From NCBI GenBank assembly GCA_002011735.1, contig MTOQ01000073.1, forward strand, positions 1 to 39,195: 39,195 nucleotides of DNA. The letters run 5' to 3'. Source of the DNA: Nitrospirae bacterium JdFR-81. GTDB lineage: Bacteria > Nitrospirota > Thermodesulfovibrionia > UBA6902. Below the pieces are notes generated by a model. The model did no database searches. It was not told the DNA's origin and saw only the letters and a program-made list of their open reading frames with translations. Position 1 is the stretch's first letter, and each line of letters starts with the position of its first letter. This document shows, piece by piece, positions 27,948 through 37,715 of this stretch. The position numbers and the translations under genes are program-made.

Positions 27948-28756
27948 TATCTAACCCCGTTAAGGCCAAGCTCATATGCTATATCCTGAACGACCTCTTT
28001 ATCGATCAGCTCTTTACCAGAGCCAAAGGCCTCAAGCATCGAGTTTGATGCTATGTTGTTTATGTTCCTTGGGATGCCCCTTGAAAACCTGCATATCGCC
28101 TCGATGGCGTCGTCGCTGAAGAGTGGATTCTCCCTGCCCGCAACCTTCAACCTGTGCCTGATATACTCCCTTATCTCATCATCGGTTAAGGGCTTCAGGT
28201 GATAGAACAACCCTATCCTCTGTCTCAGTGGCAGATAGGCCTTTCGCTCGAGCCTCTTCCTCAGGTCAGGCTGTCCTATCATAATGAGGCACAGGAGGTT
28301 CTCCTCATCAAGCTGAAAGTTGGTCAGCAGCCTTATCTCCTCAAAGGTGCTCCTGTCAGGTATGAGCTGGGCCTCATCGATGATTATTACAGGTGTGATA
28401 CCCTTTGTATAGTCCTCGAAGACCTTTGTGTGGATCGCCTCAAGCAGATCATCCTTGGGCTGGTTATGGTCTATACCAAACCTCCTGGCTATCACCCTTA
28501 TAAACTGGGGGGCGGTAAGCCTTGGGTTGAGGATCGATATTATCCTGTAGTTGTCTCCGAGGGAGTCCATCAGGGCACGTGATAGCGTGGTCTTGCCAGA
28601 GCCTATCTCTCCTGTAAGCAGTATTATCTCCTTCTCCTCCACGGCAAGCTGGAGTCTTGCAAGCGCCTCCTCATGGGATTTGCTGAAGAAGAGGAAGGCA
28701 GGGTCAGGGGTTTTGCTGAAAGGCTTACATTTTAGACCAAAGAATTCCTCATACAT
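27947..28756 (-). CDS. ExeA/GspA/MshM-like AAA ATPase
   Basis: MYEEFFGLKCKPFSKTPDPAFLFFSKSHEEALARL; Walker A GEIGSGKTTL; Walker B VIIIDEAQ; RGIPRNINNIA. Confidence 0.93.
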   Translation of the reverse strand: MYEEFFGLKCKPFSKTPDPAFLFFSKSHEEALARLQLAVEEKEIILLTGEIGSGKTTLSRALMDSLGDNYRIISILNPRLTAPQFIRVIARRFGIDHNQPKDDLLEAIHTKVFEDYTKGITPVIIIDEAQLIPDRSTFEEIRLLTNFQLDEENLLCLIMIGQPDLRKRLERKAYLPLRQRIGLFYHLKPLTDDEIREYIRHRLKVAGRENPLFSDDAIEAICRFSRGIPRNINNIASNSMLEAFGSGKELIDKEVVQDIAYELGLNGVR

Positions 28757-28769
28757 CGTATAAGCCCTC

Positions 28770-30737
28770 TTATAGAGCAGATGTTGAGATATCCCTCCTC
28801 CTCAGCGCCTCCTCCATCATCCTGTCCATATCGATTACAAATACAACCTCGTGTCTGCCAACCTCTGCCGCACCTGAAAGACAGGGTATGTCCCTGAGGT
28901 GTTCACCCAGAGGCTTTATCACGATCTCTGTCTGTTCATGTATTGTGTCAATGAGCAGGCCCAGTCGCCTCTCACCAACACCAGCGATGACTGCATAGTA
29001 CTCCTGCTGGTGCGATTCCTTTAAGTTGAAGACACTCGCAACCCTTACAAGGGGAAGGAGTTCATTACGATGCTCTATGACCTCTCTACCCTCTATCGTC
29101 TGGATGTCGGCCTCACTCACTGTAATGGTCTCGGTGATGGATGTAAGCGGGATGGCAAATCTCTGGTCGCCACACTGCACTATCAGTGCCCTTACTATGG
29201 CGAGTGTAATGGGGAGGGTGATGATGAAGGTCGTCCCTGCGTTCTCCTGTGTCTCCACGTCAACAAAACCACCGAGTGAGGCGATCTTCTCCTTCACTAT
29301 ATCCATGCCCATCCCCCTGCCTGATATCTCACTCACGTCCTTCTTTGTGCTGAAGCCAGGTGTGAATATGAGGTTTATTATCTCCCGTCTATCAAGTTCC
29401 TGCCCCTCTTTTATCAACTTCTTCTCGATGGCCCTCTTGCGTATCTTCTCAACATCGAGTCCCCTCCCGTCATCCTTCACCTCAACCACCACGCTGTTAC
29501 CCTTTGAATATGCCTTGAGCGTCAGGGTGCCATGGGGTGTCTTATTGAGCCTCAACCTCTCCTCCTTTGTCTCTATCCCGTGATCAATCGCATTCCTGAC
29601 AAGGTGTACAAGTGGGTCCATGATATCCTCAGCTATCTGTTTATCTATCTCTGTATCCTCTCCATACAGCTTCAATTCTATCTCTTTGTTTGTATTTCTT
29701 GCATATCTCCTTATAATCTGTGATAGCCTGATAAACAACTGTTGAAAGGGTATCATCCTCAGACCGAGGATGCGTTCCTGCAGCTCTGTAAGGCTCCTCT
29801 CAAGGCTCTGTGCCACCTTATGGACATCTATCACAAGGGGCTCGTATCCATAGGTCTCTGATAGCTCTTTCGCTATCCTGAAGACAGCCCCCTTTGCCAT
29901 AACAAGGTCACTGATGTTGTCAAGTATGCTGTCGAGTTTATCAATATCTACACGGACGGTGTTTGTAGAGCTCTTCAGGGACGGTGATGGCCTCGGCTGG
30001 TATGTCTTTTTTTGAACCGGAGGGGTGGGCTGGACCACCACCTTTATATCATCCACACCTGCATCCTTCCTGATCCTCTCCTCGGATTCCTTTGAACTAT
30101 AGAGGAAATTAAATCCAAGGTGGCCATCAGGCACACCCTCTGATGTGGGCAGTGTTGCGATGATCTCTCCTGTCCTCTTCAGGATCGAGGTCAGCTCTTC
30201 TATGCGATCTGAAAAATCATCAAGCTTGAAGATCGTCCTTATAATATATATGCCCTTGCCCTCCCTGAAGTTGCTCTTGAGCCTCTGCTCCTCATACTCC
30301 GATAGCACCTTTACGATTGAGGGATCAAGCCCTATATCCTCAATACTCACCTCTCCTGTCTTACGTGGCGCCTTCTTCCTGAAGGCCTCGATGTCCCTGA
30401 TCGCCTCCTCAACATCGCTGAGTTCCCTACCCTCACCAACCTCGGCAACAAAACCCCTCAACACATCTATGGTGTTGAGGATAAACTCCACCACCTCTGG
30501 TGTGAAATCTATCCTCTCCATACGGAGGTCATCGAGGAAGGATTCAAAGGCATGACTGAACTCGGAGAGGGCCTTCAACCCAAAGAGGCCTGCAAGGCCC
30601 TTCATGGTATGGATTGAACGAAAGACAGAGTTAAGGATATCGGCATTAAAGCCATCCTGAAGTTCTAAGGCTGAAGATGTCACCTCTTCTAAGATCTCTT
30701 CTGCCTCAGCGACAAAGTCCTTTTTTGATGGCGTCAT
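28770..30737 (-). CDS. cheA: Chemotaxis histidine kinase CheA
   Basis: Hpt SIHTMKGLAGLFG, HLVRNAIDHGIE, DDGRGLDVEKI, GRGMGMDIVKEKI, C-terminal CheW-like domain. Confidence 0.97.
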   Translation of the reverse strand: MTPSKKDFVAEAEEILEEVTSSALELQDGFNADILNSVFRSIHTMKGLAGLFGLKALSEFSHAFESFLDDLRMERIDFTPEVVEFILNTIDVLRGFVAEVGEGRELSDVEEAIRDIEAFRKKAPRKTGEVSIEDIGLDPSIVKVLSEYEEQRLKSNFREGKGIYIIRTIFKLDDFSDRIEELTSILKRTGEIIATLPTSEGVPDGHLGFNFLYSSKESEERIRKDAGVDDIKVVVQPTPPVQKKTYQPRPSPSLKSSTNTVRVDIDKLDSILDNISDLVMAKGAVFRIAKELSETYGYEPLVIDVHKVAQSLERSLTELQERILGLRMIPFQQLFIRLSQIIRRYARNTNKEIELKLYGEDTEIDKQIAEDIMDPLVHLVRNAIDHGIETKEERLRLNKTPHGTLTLKAYSKGNSVVVEVKDDGRGLDVEKIRKRAIEKKLIKEGQELDRREIINLIFTPGFSTKKDVSEISGRGMGMDIVKEKIASLGGFVDVETQENAGTTFIITLPITLAIVRALIVQCGDQRFAIPLTSITETITVSEADIQTIEGREVIEHRNELLPLVRVASVFNLKESHQQEYYAVIAGVGERRLGLLIDTIHEQTEIVIKPLGEHLRDIPCLSGAAEVGRHEVVFVIDMDRMMEEALRRRDISTSAL

Positions 30738-31102
30738 AATCCTAAGTTCTCTTTGATGATCTCCTGGAGCTCATCGTATTTGAACGGCTTGGTTATATAT
30801 GCCTGTGCACCCAGGCCAAGCCCCTTCTTTCTATCCTCATCGCTTGATTCGGTTGTGATGATTATGACAGGGATATGCCTATATTGCTCTGAACTCTTTA
30901 TGAAGTTTGTAAGCTCGAGGCCATTTATATCAGGCATGTTTATATCTATCAGGGCGAGATCGATCCTCTGTGTTGGAAGGGTCTTGAGCGCCTCAAACCC
31001 CGTGGATGCCTCAAAGACATTGACCTCTCCTATATCTTCAACTATAGATCTGATGAGCGTCCTTATCGCACTTGAATCATCAACTATGAGAACATTCTTC
31101 AA
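30734..31102 (-). CDS. cheY: CheY-like response regulator (TTG start)
   Basis: VLIVDDSSAIR, DLALIDINMPDINGLEL, ITKPFKYDEL; the first codon is TTG. Confidence 0.94.
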   Translation of the reverse strand: MKNVLIVDDSSAIRTLIRSIVEDIGEVNVFEASTGFEALKTLPTQRIDLALIDINMPDINGLELTNFIKSSEQYRHIPVIIITTESSDEDRKKGLGLGAQAYITKPFKYDELQEIIKENLGL

Positions 31103-31157
31103 GGTTATATACCACCAGCCCCGAAGTTGTTAATTATTTAATCACTGTTTAAAAGAA

Positions 31158-31186
31158 AGTATAACAAAATATTAGAAAAGCATCAA
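31158..31186 (-). promoter_or_regulatory. Candidate sigma70-type promoter of the che operon (TTGATG-N17-TATACT)
   Basis: Minus strand TTGATG (31181-31186), 17-nt spacer, TATACT (31158-31163), ~56 nt before cheY. Confidence 0.55.
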
Positions 31187-31264
31187 TAAAAATAGAGGAA
31201 GGTTGACAGAATAGAACAGGATATAGCTTATCTTAGAGGATCTCCCTGAATCTAAGTCAGGATT

Positions 31265-32476
31265 TTAAACGATAAATGCACGGTGTAGTGCCCTCACCGC
31301 CTTCTCCGTGTCTTTGACATCTATCACGCAGGAGAGCTTTATCTCTGATGTGCTTATCATCATTATATTGATGCCCTTCTTTGCAAGGGTCTCGAACATC
31401 TTTGAGGCAACACCAAAATGTGAACGCATCCCAACACCCACGATCGAGACCTTGGCGATATTGGTGTTCATATTCACACCCCTCGCCCCGAGCTCCTTTG
31501 ACACCTCCCTTGTGATATTAAGGGCCTTCTTGGCATCGGCTATAGGCACGGTGAATGAGATGTCCGTCTTCTTTGTCTTTGTACTCACATTCTGGACTAT
31601 CATGTCAACAACGATATTGGCATCGGCTATGGCCTTGAAGAGCCTTGCTGCTATGCCAGGCCTATCAGGCACTGACATTATCGTTATCCTTGCCTGATTC
31701 TTATCATATGTTACACCTGAGACCACGATCTTCTCCATCTCTCTATCCTCCCTGGTTACAAGGGTGCCTGGTTTATTGTTAAAGCTTGACCTGACGACGA
31801 TCGGTGCATCATACTTCTTGGCAAACTCAACTGCACGACTGTGCAGGACCTTCGCACCGAGACTCGCCATCTCGAGCATCTCATCATACGATATCCTCTC
31901 CTGCTTCCTTGCCTCCTTGACAATCCTTGGATCAGCAGTGTAAACACCATCAACATCCGTGTATATCTCACACAGGTCTGCCTTGAGGGCAACCGCTATT
32001 GCCACAGCAGTCGTATCCGAGCCTCCCCGTCCAAGGGTCGTAACATCAGACGAGGCGCTTATACCCTGGAAACCTGCCACCACAGGTATTATCCCCTCTC
32101 TCAATACCCTCCTCAGCCTCTCTGCCTCCACACGTTCGATCATCGCCTTTGTATGAGAGCTATCGGTGATGATACCAACCTGCCTGCCTGTAAAACTCAT
32201 GGACCTATACCCAAGACTCTGGATCGCCATTGCAGTCAATGCACTGGATACCCTTTCGCCTGAAGAGAGCAGGAGGTCCATCTCCCTCTCATCAGGCATA
32301 TCTGTTATCTGGCGTGAGAGATCTATGAGCTTATCGGTCTCTCCTGCCATTGCAGAGACGACCACAACAACCCTGTTGCCCTGTTCAACCGTTCTGACCA
32401 CCCTCCTCGCGACCGCCTTTATCCTTGAGATGCTTCCAACAGAGGTTCCGCCATATTTCTGGACTATCAACGCCAT
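31265..32476 (-). CDS. lysC: Aspartate kinase
   Basis: [30 protein letters not shown], tandem ACT domains. Confidence 0.97.
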   Translation of the reverse strand: MALIVQKYGGTSVGSISRIKAVARRVVRTVEQGNRVVVVVSAMAGETDKLIDLSRQITDMPDEREMDLLLSSGERVSSALTAMAIQSLGYRSMSFTGRQVGIITDSSHTKAMIERVEAERLRRVLREGIIPVVAGFQGISASSDVTTLGRGGSDTTAVAIAVALKADLCEIYTDVDGVYTADPRIVKEARKQERISYDEMLEMASLGAKVLHSRAVEFAKKYDAPIVVRSSFNNKPGTLVTREDREMEKIVVSGVTYDKNQARITIMSVPDRPGIAARLFKAIADANIVVDMIVQNVSTKTKKTDISFTVPIADAKKALNITREVSKELGARGVNMNTNIAKVSIVGVGMRSHFGVASKMFETLAKKGINIMMISTSEIKLSCVIDVKDTEKAVRALHRAFIV

Positions 32477-32481
32477 CCTCT

Positions 32482-33699
32482 TTAAACCCCTCTGATAAAA
32501 TAATCCATGAGCCTATAGCCCCTCTCAAAGACCCTGATACCTTTAAGCCTCTTAATCCCCTCTGAGAATGACCCTGCCTTACCACCCTTCGATCCCGTGC
32601 CAGCACTCCTGTAGATAACAAATGGCACAGGCTCACCCGTATGGGTCCTCACCCTCAGGGGTGTGGCATGGTCTGGCAACAGGAGGATGCTGTAGTCCCT
32701 GAAACTCCTCATACCCTTCATAATGGTGCCTATAACCCTTGAATCAAAGTCCTCAATGGCCTTTATCTTCGCCCGGACATCGCCATTATGGCCTGCCTCA
32801 TCGGGCGCCTCCACATGCAGATATACCACATCAACATCCTTGAGGGCCTTCAGCGCTGCCTTTGCCTTGCCCTCGTAATTTGTATCAAGGTATCCTGTGG
32901 CGCCCCTGACCTCTATGACATCAAAACCCACACTTACACCAATGCCTTTCATCAGGTCAACCGCAGAGATAATCGCCCCACTGAGTCCATACCTCTCCTT
33001 AAACCTGGGCAACCTCAGGCCCTTTCCCTGCCCCCACAGCCAGATAGAGTTGGCTGGTGGAAGTCCTTTCTTGACCCTCTGTCTGTTTACAGGGTGTGAC
33101 AGGAGTATATCAACAGAGGCCTTCATCAGATCCAGCAGAAGGCCTGCACCCCTGCCAGAGGGGAGGTACCTCTCTATCCTCCTGCCTGTTATATCATGGG
33201 GTGGCGTGCAGGTCATCCTGTCATCACCATTCCTCCACACCATGAGATGACGATAACTGACACCAGGATAAAAGGCGATCCTCTCGCTGCCGAGCCTCCT
33301 GTTTATCTCCCTTATGAGCCTCCTTGCCTCAGGTGTGGTTATATGGCCTGCGCTGTAGTCCTCCATCACCGCATACTTATCATCACCATTGAAACGGAGT
33401 GTAACGAGGTTACACCTGAAGGCCACATCCTCTGGCCCAAGCTCAACCCCCCTGTAGGCAGCCTCGAGAGGGGCCCTCCCGCTATAGTACCTCCCTGGGT
33501 CATAGCCTAAGATGGTGAGGTTTGCTATGTCAGAGCCTGGTTCAAACCCATCAGGTATGGTCCTCACCATGCCTGCTTCCCCCTCTGAGGCAAGTCTGTC
33601 CATATTGGGTGTGTTGGCCACCTGAAGGCATGTCCTGTATCCAAGCTCCCTCAGGGGCCTGTCCGCCATACCATCGCCAACAAGGATAATATACTTCAT
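32482..33699 (-). CDS. ApgM-family (cofactor-independent phosphoglycerate mutase-like) protein; predicted homoserine kinase analogue
   Basis: [58 protein letters not shown]; flanked by thrC and lysC. Confidence 0.88.
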   Translation of the reverse strand: MKYIILVGDGMADRPLRELGYRTCLQVANTPNMDRLASEGEAGMVRTIPDGFEPGSDIANLTILGYDPGRYYSGRAPLEAAYRGVELGPEDVAFRCNLVTLRFNGDDKYAVMEDYSAGHITTPEARRLIREINRRLGSERIAFYPGVSYRHLMVWRNGDDRMTCTPPHDITGRRIERYLPSGRGAGLLLDLMKASVDILLSHPVNRQRVKKGLPPANSIWLWGQGKGLRLPRFKERYGLSGAIISAVDLMKGIGVSVGFDVIEVRGATGYLDTNYEGKAKAALKALKDVDVVYLHVEAPDEAGHNGDVRAKIKAIEDFDSRVIGTIMKGMRSFRDYSILLLPDHATPLRVRTHTGEPVPFVIYRSAGTGSKGGKAGSFSEGIKRLKGIRVFERGYRLMDYFIRGV

Positions 33700-33724
33700 C
33701 TTCTGACTGAATAACACTTTTAAT

Positions 33725-34801
33725 CTATATACAACAGCCCCTCAATAAATCCTCAACCGCTGATACACTGGCCCTGACCCTTATCGGTTCCTCCGAGACC
33801 CTCAGGGCGGTGTCCGGGTCCTTCAGCCCATTGCCCGTGAGTGTGCATACGATGGTGTCGCCATCCTTAAAATAACCCTTTTTAGAAAGCTTTATAACAC
33901 CTGCAAGCGATGCCGCAGAGGCAGGCTCACAGAAGATACCCTCCTTCGATGCTATAAACCTGTACGCCTCCAAGATCTCTCTGTCAGAGACCGCCTCTAT
34001 CACACCACCTGATTCATCCCTTGCCCTGACCGCCTTCTGCCAGCTTGCCGGGTTTCCAATCCTTATCGCTGAGGCAACGGTCTCAGGCCTATCCACAGGC
34101 CGCCCAAGCACTATCGGTGCAGCGCCCTCGGCCTGAAATCCAAGCATCCTCGGCAGCGCCTCTATCCTTCCGGCATCATGGTACTCTCTGTAGCCCTTCC
34201 AGTAAGCGGTTATATTCCCTGCATTGCCCACAGGCAGTGCATGGAAATCGGGTGCCCTTCCAAGCTGATCACAGACCTCAAATGCAGCGGTCTTCTGCCC
34301 CTCTATCCTGTATGGATTCAGGGAGTTTACGAGTGCTATGGGATGCTTACTCACGATCTCCCTCACGATGCCCAGCGCATCATCAAAGTTACCATCAATC
34401 TGGATCACCATCGCACCGTGTATCATCGCCTGCGCAAGCTTGCCCATTGCTATCTTCCCCTCAGGGATGAGCACAACCGTTGATATGTTTGCCTTTGCTG
34501 AATATGCAGCAGCAGAGGCCGAGGTATTGCCTGTTGAGGCACATATGACCGCCTTTGAACCATCCTCAACCGCCTTTGAGATGGCAACGGTCATGCCCCT
34601 GTCCTTGAAGGAACCCGTTGGGTTTGCCCCTTCATACTTAAAATACAGCTCGACCTTCTGGGGTATTACCTGATGGATATTTGTGGCCTTGATCAGGGGT
34701 GTATCCCCTTCATTAAGGGTTATAATCGGGGTCTTCTCTGTGACAGGCAGGAAATCTCTATATCGATTGATGACCCCGCTTTGGCCTTCCATACTACTCA
34801 A
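33725..34801 (-). CDS. thrC: Threonine synthase
   Basis: [60 protein letters not shown]. Confidence 0.94.
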   Translation of the reverse strand: MSSMEGQSGVINRYRDFLPVTEKTPIITLNEGDTPLIKATNIHQVIPQKVELYFKYEGANPTGSFKDRGMTVAISKAVEDGSKAVICASTGNTSASAAAYSAKANISTVVLIPEGKIAMGKLAQAMIHGAMVIQIDGNFDDALGIVREIVSKHPIALVNSLNPYRIEGQKTAAFEVCDQLGRAPDFHALPVGNAGNITAYWKGYREYHDAGRIEALPRMLGFQAEGAAPIVLGRPVDRPETVASAIRIGNPASWQKAVRARDESGGVIEAVSDREILEAYRFIASKEGIFCEPASAASLAGVIKLSKKGYFKDGDTIVCTLTGNGLKDPDTALRVSEEPIRVRASVSAVEDLLRGCCI

Positions 34802-35030
34802 CTACATCACCCTCTACGAGTTCTACCACAACACCCCTCTCCTTCAAATAATCGATACCCTTTGCGAGATTCTCATCCGTGCCCTCAAGCTCCAGCACCA
34901 TCTCGCCAACGGTCTCTGTCACACGGGCCCTCCTGATATTCGGCATGATATCGAACTTCTTCGCCATGGTAAATATCACAGGCTCCTTGATCAGGTGTTG
35001 AGGAAATGTAAGCTTTACCCGTTTGTTCAT
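34794..35030 (-). CDS. NIL-domain protein
   Basis: 78 aa: [47 protein letters not shown]. Confidence 0.9.
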   Translation of the reverse strand: MNKRVKLTFPQHLIKEPVIFTMAKKFDIMPNIRRARVTETVGEMVLELEGTDENLAKGIDYLKERGVVVELVEGDVVE

Positions 35031-35329
35031 GTCCTCCCCCTCAGGATTAGTCCCCCTGCTATTGCAGGGACTATGGATACGACATCACCGTCCTTAACAG
35101 GGGTCTGCTCGTTATCCAGAAACCTTATATCCTCCTCATTGACATAGATATTTACAAACCTCCTTATCTTACCCCCCTCTGATATGCGCTCACCAATACC
35201 TGGATATTTCTTATCAAGGCTCTCTATAAGGGATATCACTGTGCCTGCCTCACCCTCAACCTCCTCCTTGCCCTGGGTGAGGCGCTGAAGCGGAACCGGT
35301 ATCTTCACCTTAACAGCCATCTCCATCAT
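35027..35329 (-). CDS. MoaD/ThiS-family (ubiquitin-like) sulfur-carrier protein
   Basis: KIPVPLQRLTQGKEEVEGEAGTVISLIESLDKKYPGI...[22 protein letters not shown]. Confidence 0.92.
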   Translation of the reverse strand: MMEMAVKVKIPVPLQRLTQGKEEVEGEAGTVISLIESLDKKYPGIGERISEGGKIRRFVNIYVNEEDIRFLDNEQTPVKDGDVVSIVPAIAGGLILRGRT

Positions 35330-35373
35330 CCTCCTTTACTTCTAATAATATATTTAGCTTAAACCATCCTGAC

Positions 35374-36618
35374 TTATCCTGAACCACCCTCGATCTGTCT
35401 CAGCACCTTCTCAAAGGAGTCCAGATTCGGCTCGATATGATGGGGTTCAGGGGTATGCCCTGAAAGGGCCTCCTGGGTCTTTAAGCCATTACCCGTAATA
35501 CACAGGACGATGGTGTCGTCCTCCTTGATATGGCCTGCCCTTATAAGTTTGATTGCAGAGCCGAGTGTAACACCACCAGCGGTCTCCGCAAATATACCTT
35601 CTGTCCTTGCAAGCAGCTTTATTGCCTCCACAATCTCTTCATCAGAGACATCCTCACCATATCCGCCACTCTCGCTGACCACCTTTGTTGCATAATACCC
35701 ATCAGCAGGGTTTCCTATCGCAAGGGACTTTGCTATGGTATTCGGCTTTACCGGCCTGATGACATCTATCCCCTGTTTTATAGCGGTCACTATGGGAGAG
35801 CATCCTGTTGCCTGTGCGGCATAGACCCGTGTATGGACCTCCTCTATCAACCCTACCTCCTTCATCTCCTTAAAGCTCTTCCAGATCTTCGTCATCAGAG
35901 AGCCACTGGCGCATGGCACAACAACCACATCAGGTGCACGCCATCCAAGCTGTTCGATTATCTCAAACCCCTGGGTCTTTGAACCCTCGGCATAAAAGGG
36001 CCTTATATTGATATTCACAAAGGCCCAGTTATATTTGTTTGCGATCTCACTGCATAGCCTGTTCACATCATCATAATTGCCATTGACTGCTATGAGGTTT
36101 GGCTCATATACAAGCGATGCGATGATCTTGCTCTTCTCAAGCGAGGCAGGTATAAATATGAACCTCTTGAAGCCTGCCTTTGCACCATGGGCAGAGACAG
36201 AATGTGCAAGATTGCCTGTGGAGGCACAGGCAACCGTGTCGAAACCAAACTCCTCTGCCCTTGCAAGGGCCACCGCTACCACCCTATCCTTAAATGAGAG
36301 GGTGGGGTGGGCTACTGTATCGTCCTTTATATAGAGCTCTTTAACCCCTATGGCCCTGGCAAGATTGTCCGCCCTAACAAGGGGGGTAAAGCCTGTATCA
36401 AGGGCATTATCAGGCTCGCCCTCTACAGGCAGTAGCTCCCTGTATCGCCATATGTTCCTCGGCCTTGACTCTATCTTCTCCCTCGTAAGCACACCCCTGA
36501 TCCCCTCATAGTCATAGATCACCTCCAGGGGACCAAAACAGAACTCACACACATAAACAGGGTTTATCTCATACTCCCTGCCACATTCCCTGCATTTTAG
36601 CCCTTTTATAAAACCCAC
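35374..36618 (-). CDS. Threonine synthase-like PLP enzyme with N-terminal zinc ribbon
   Basis: CRECGREYEINPVYVCEFCFGPLEVIYDYE; DDTVAHPTLSFKDRVVAVAL; ACASTGNLAHSVSAHG; CITGNGLKT. Confidence 0.92.
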   Translation of the reverse strand: MGFIKGLKCRECGREYEINPVYVCEFCFGPLEVIYDYEGIRGVLTREKIESRPRNIWRYRELLPVEGEPDNALDTGFTPLVRADNLARAIGVKELYIKDDTVAHPTLSFKDRVVAVALARAEEFGFDTVACASTGNLAHSVSAHGAKAGFKRFIFIPASLEKSKIIASLVYEPNLIAVNGNYDDVNRLCSEIANKYNWAFVNINIRPFYAEGSKTQGFEIIEQLGWRAPDVVVVPCASGSLMTKIWKSFKEMKEVGLIEEVHTRVYAAQATGCSPIVTAIKQGIDVIRPVKPNTIAKSLAIGNPADGYYATKVVSESGGYGEDVSDEEIVEAIKLLARTEGIFAETAGGVTLGSAIKLIRAGHIKEDDTIVLCITGNGLKTQEALSGHTPEPHHIEPNLDSFEKVLRQIEGGSG

Positions 36619-36656
36619 TTCCCTGCCCCGATACTCCCAGTCCTTGATTTTGAGAT

Positions 36657-37460
36657 TTAAGTTAGAGAACAGTACTCCTCTGTATAATCAACCAGCTCCC
36701 TTATCCTCGGCTCTTTGCCACACACAGGACAATCCTCGTTCTTGGGGATCTTCACCTTCCTGAAATTTGCACCAAGGGCGTCATATATCAGGAGTTCCCC
36801 CTTAAGTGGCTTACCCTTGCCGAGGATGAGCTTCAGCACCTCCGTTGCCTGGAGTGCACCTATGACACCAGGCAGGACACCAAGGACACCTGCCTCCTGA
36901 CACGATGGCACAAGCCCTGGTGGTGGTGGCTCCTCAAAGAGACAGCGATAACACGGCCCATCGCCCGGCAGTATGGTCGTCACCTGTCCTTCAAACCTGA
37001 GTATGGCGCCACTGACCAGTGGCTTCTTCGTCATCACACAGGCATCGTTAATCAGATACCTGGTGGGGAAATTATCCGTCCCGTCAACCACTATATCATA
37101 GTCCTTTATAATATCAAGGATGTTCTTGCTGTTCAGCCTATCCTTGATCGGGATCACACTCACATCAGGGTTTAATGCCTCGAATGTCTGTTTTGCTGAC
37201 TCTGCCTTATTGACTCCTATCGTCCTTGTACTATGGGCTATCTGTCGCTGGAGGTTGCTCAGCTCGACACTGTCATTGTCAACCATACCGATCGTCCCCA
37301 CCCCTGCAGCAGCAAGGTAATAACCCACAGGACATCCAAGCCCACCGGCACCAACAACCAGCACCCTTGCATTCAGGATCCTCTTCTGTCCCTTCCCGCC
37401 AACCTCTGGCAATATGATATGCCTGCTATACCTCTTTAACTGCTCCTCTGTAAAATCCAT
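36657..37460 (-). CDS. MoeB/ThiF-family adenylyltransferase
   Basis: RYSRHIILPEVGGKGQKRILNARVLVVGAGGLGCPVGYYLAAAGVG, DGTDNFPTRYLIND, CPVCGKEP. ATG 37460 overlaps the TusA-like stop. Confidence 0.94.
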   Translation of the reverse strand: MDFTEEQLKRYSRHIILPEVGGKGQKRILNARVLVVGAGGLGCPVGYYLAAAGVGTIGMVDNDSVELSNLQRQIAHSTRTIGVNKAESAKQTFEALNPDVSVIPIKDRLNSKNILDIIKDYDIVVDGTDNFPTRYLINDACVMTKKPLVSGAILRFEGQVTTILPGDGPCYRCLFEEPPPPGLVPSCQEAGVLGVLPGVIGALQATEVLKLILGKGKPLKGELLIYDALGANFRKVKIPKNEDCPVCGKEPRIRELVDYTEEYCSLT

Positions 37461-37699
37461 CAGTCCTCTACCTCTTTTCTTATTATTATCCTCCACTCCT
37501 TCGGGTTTATCTTCTCAACCTTGAGCACAGAGTTCCCATAGTTAAGCATCGCCTTGGGGATGCTATCAGCAGCCTCGGGATAATCGAGTATGACCTCAAG
37601 CACCTGTCCCACCTCTATATCCTCTACGGCAAGCTTGGTCTTCACCAGTGTGTAGGGACAGATCTCCCCCCTGATGTCCAGTGTTTTGTCTACCTTCAT
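37460..37699 (-). CDS. TusA-family sulfurtransferase
   Basis: LDIRGEICPYTLVKTKLAVEDIEVGQVLEVILDYPEA; start uncertain (ATG 37699 or an upstream TTG). Confidence 0.9.
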   Translation of the reverse strand: MKVDKTLDIRGEICPYTLVKTKLAVEDIEVGQVLEVILDYPEAADSIPKAMLNYGNSVLKVEKINPKEWRIIIRKEVED

Positions 37700-37715
37700 C
37701 TTATTATTATTCAAC

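Noticed and set aside
31225-31265. Hairpins after lysC (CCTGA-CTTAGAT-TCAGG and CTTAGA...TCTAAG) as terminator
   Set aside because: Two mutually exclusive weak stems without a U tract; not supported as an intrinsic terminator.
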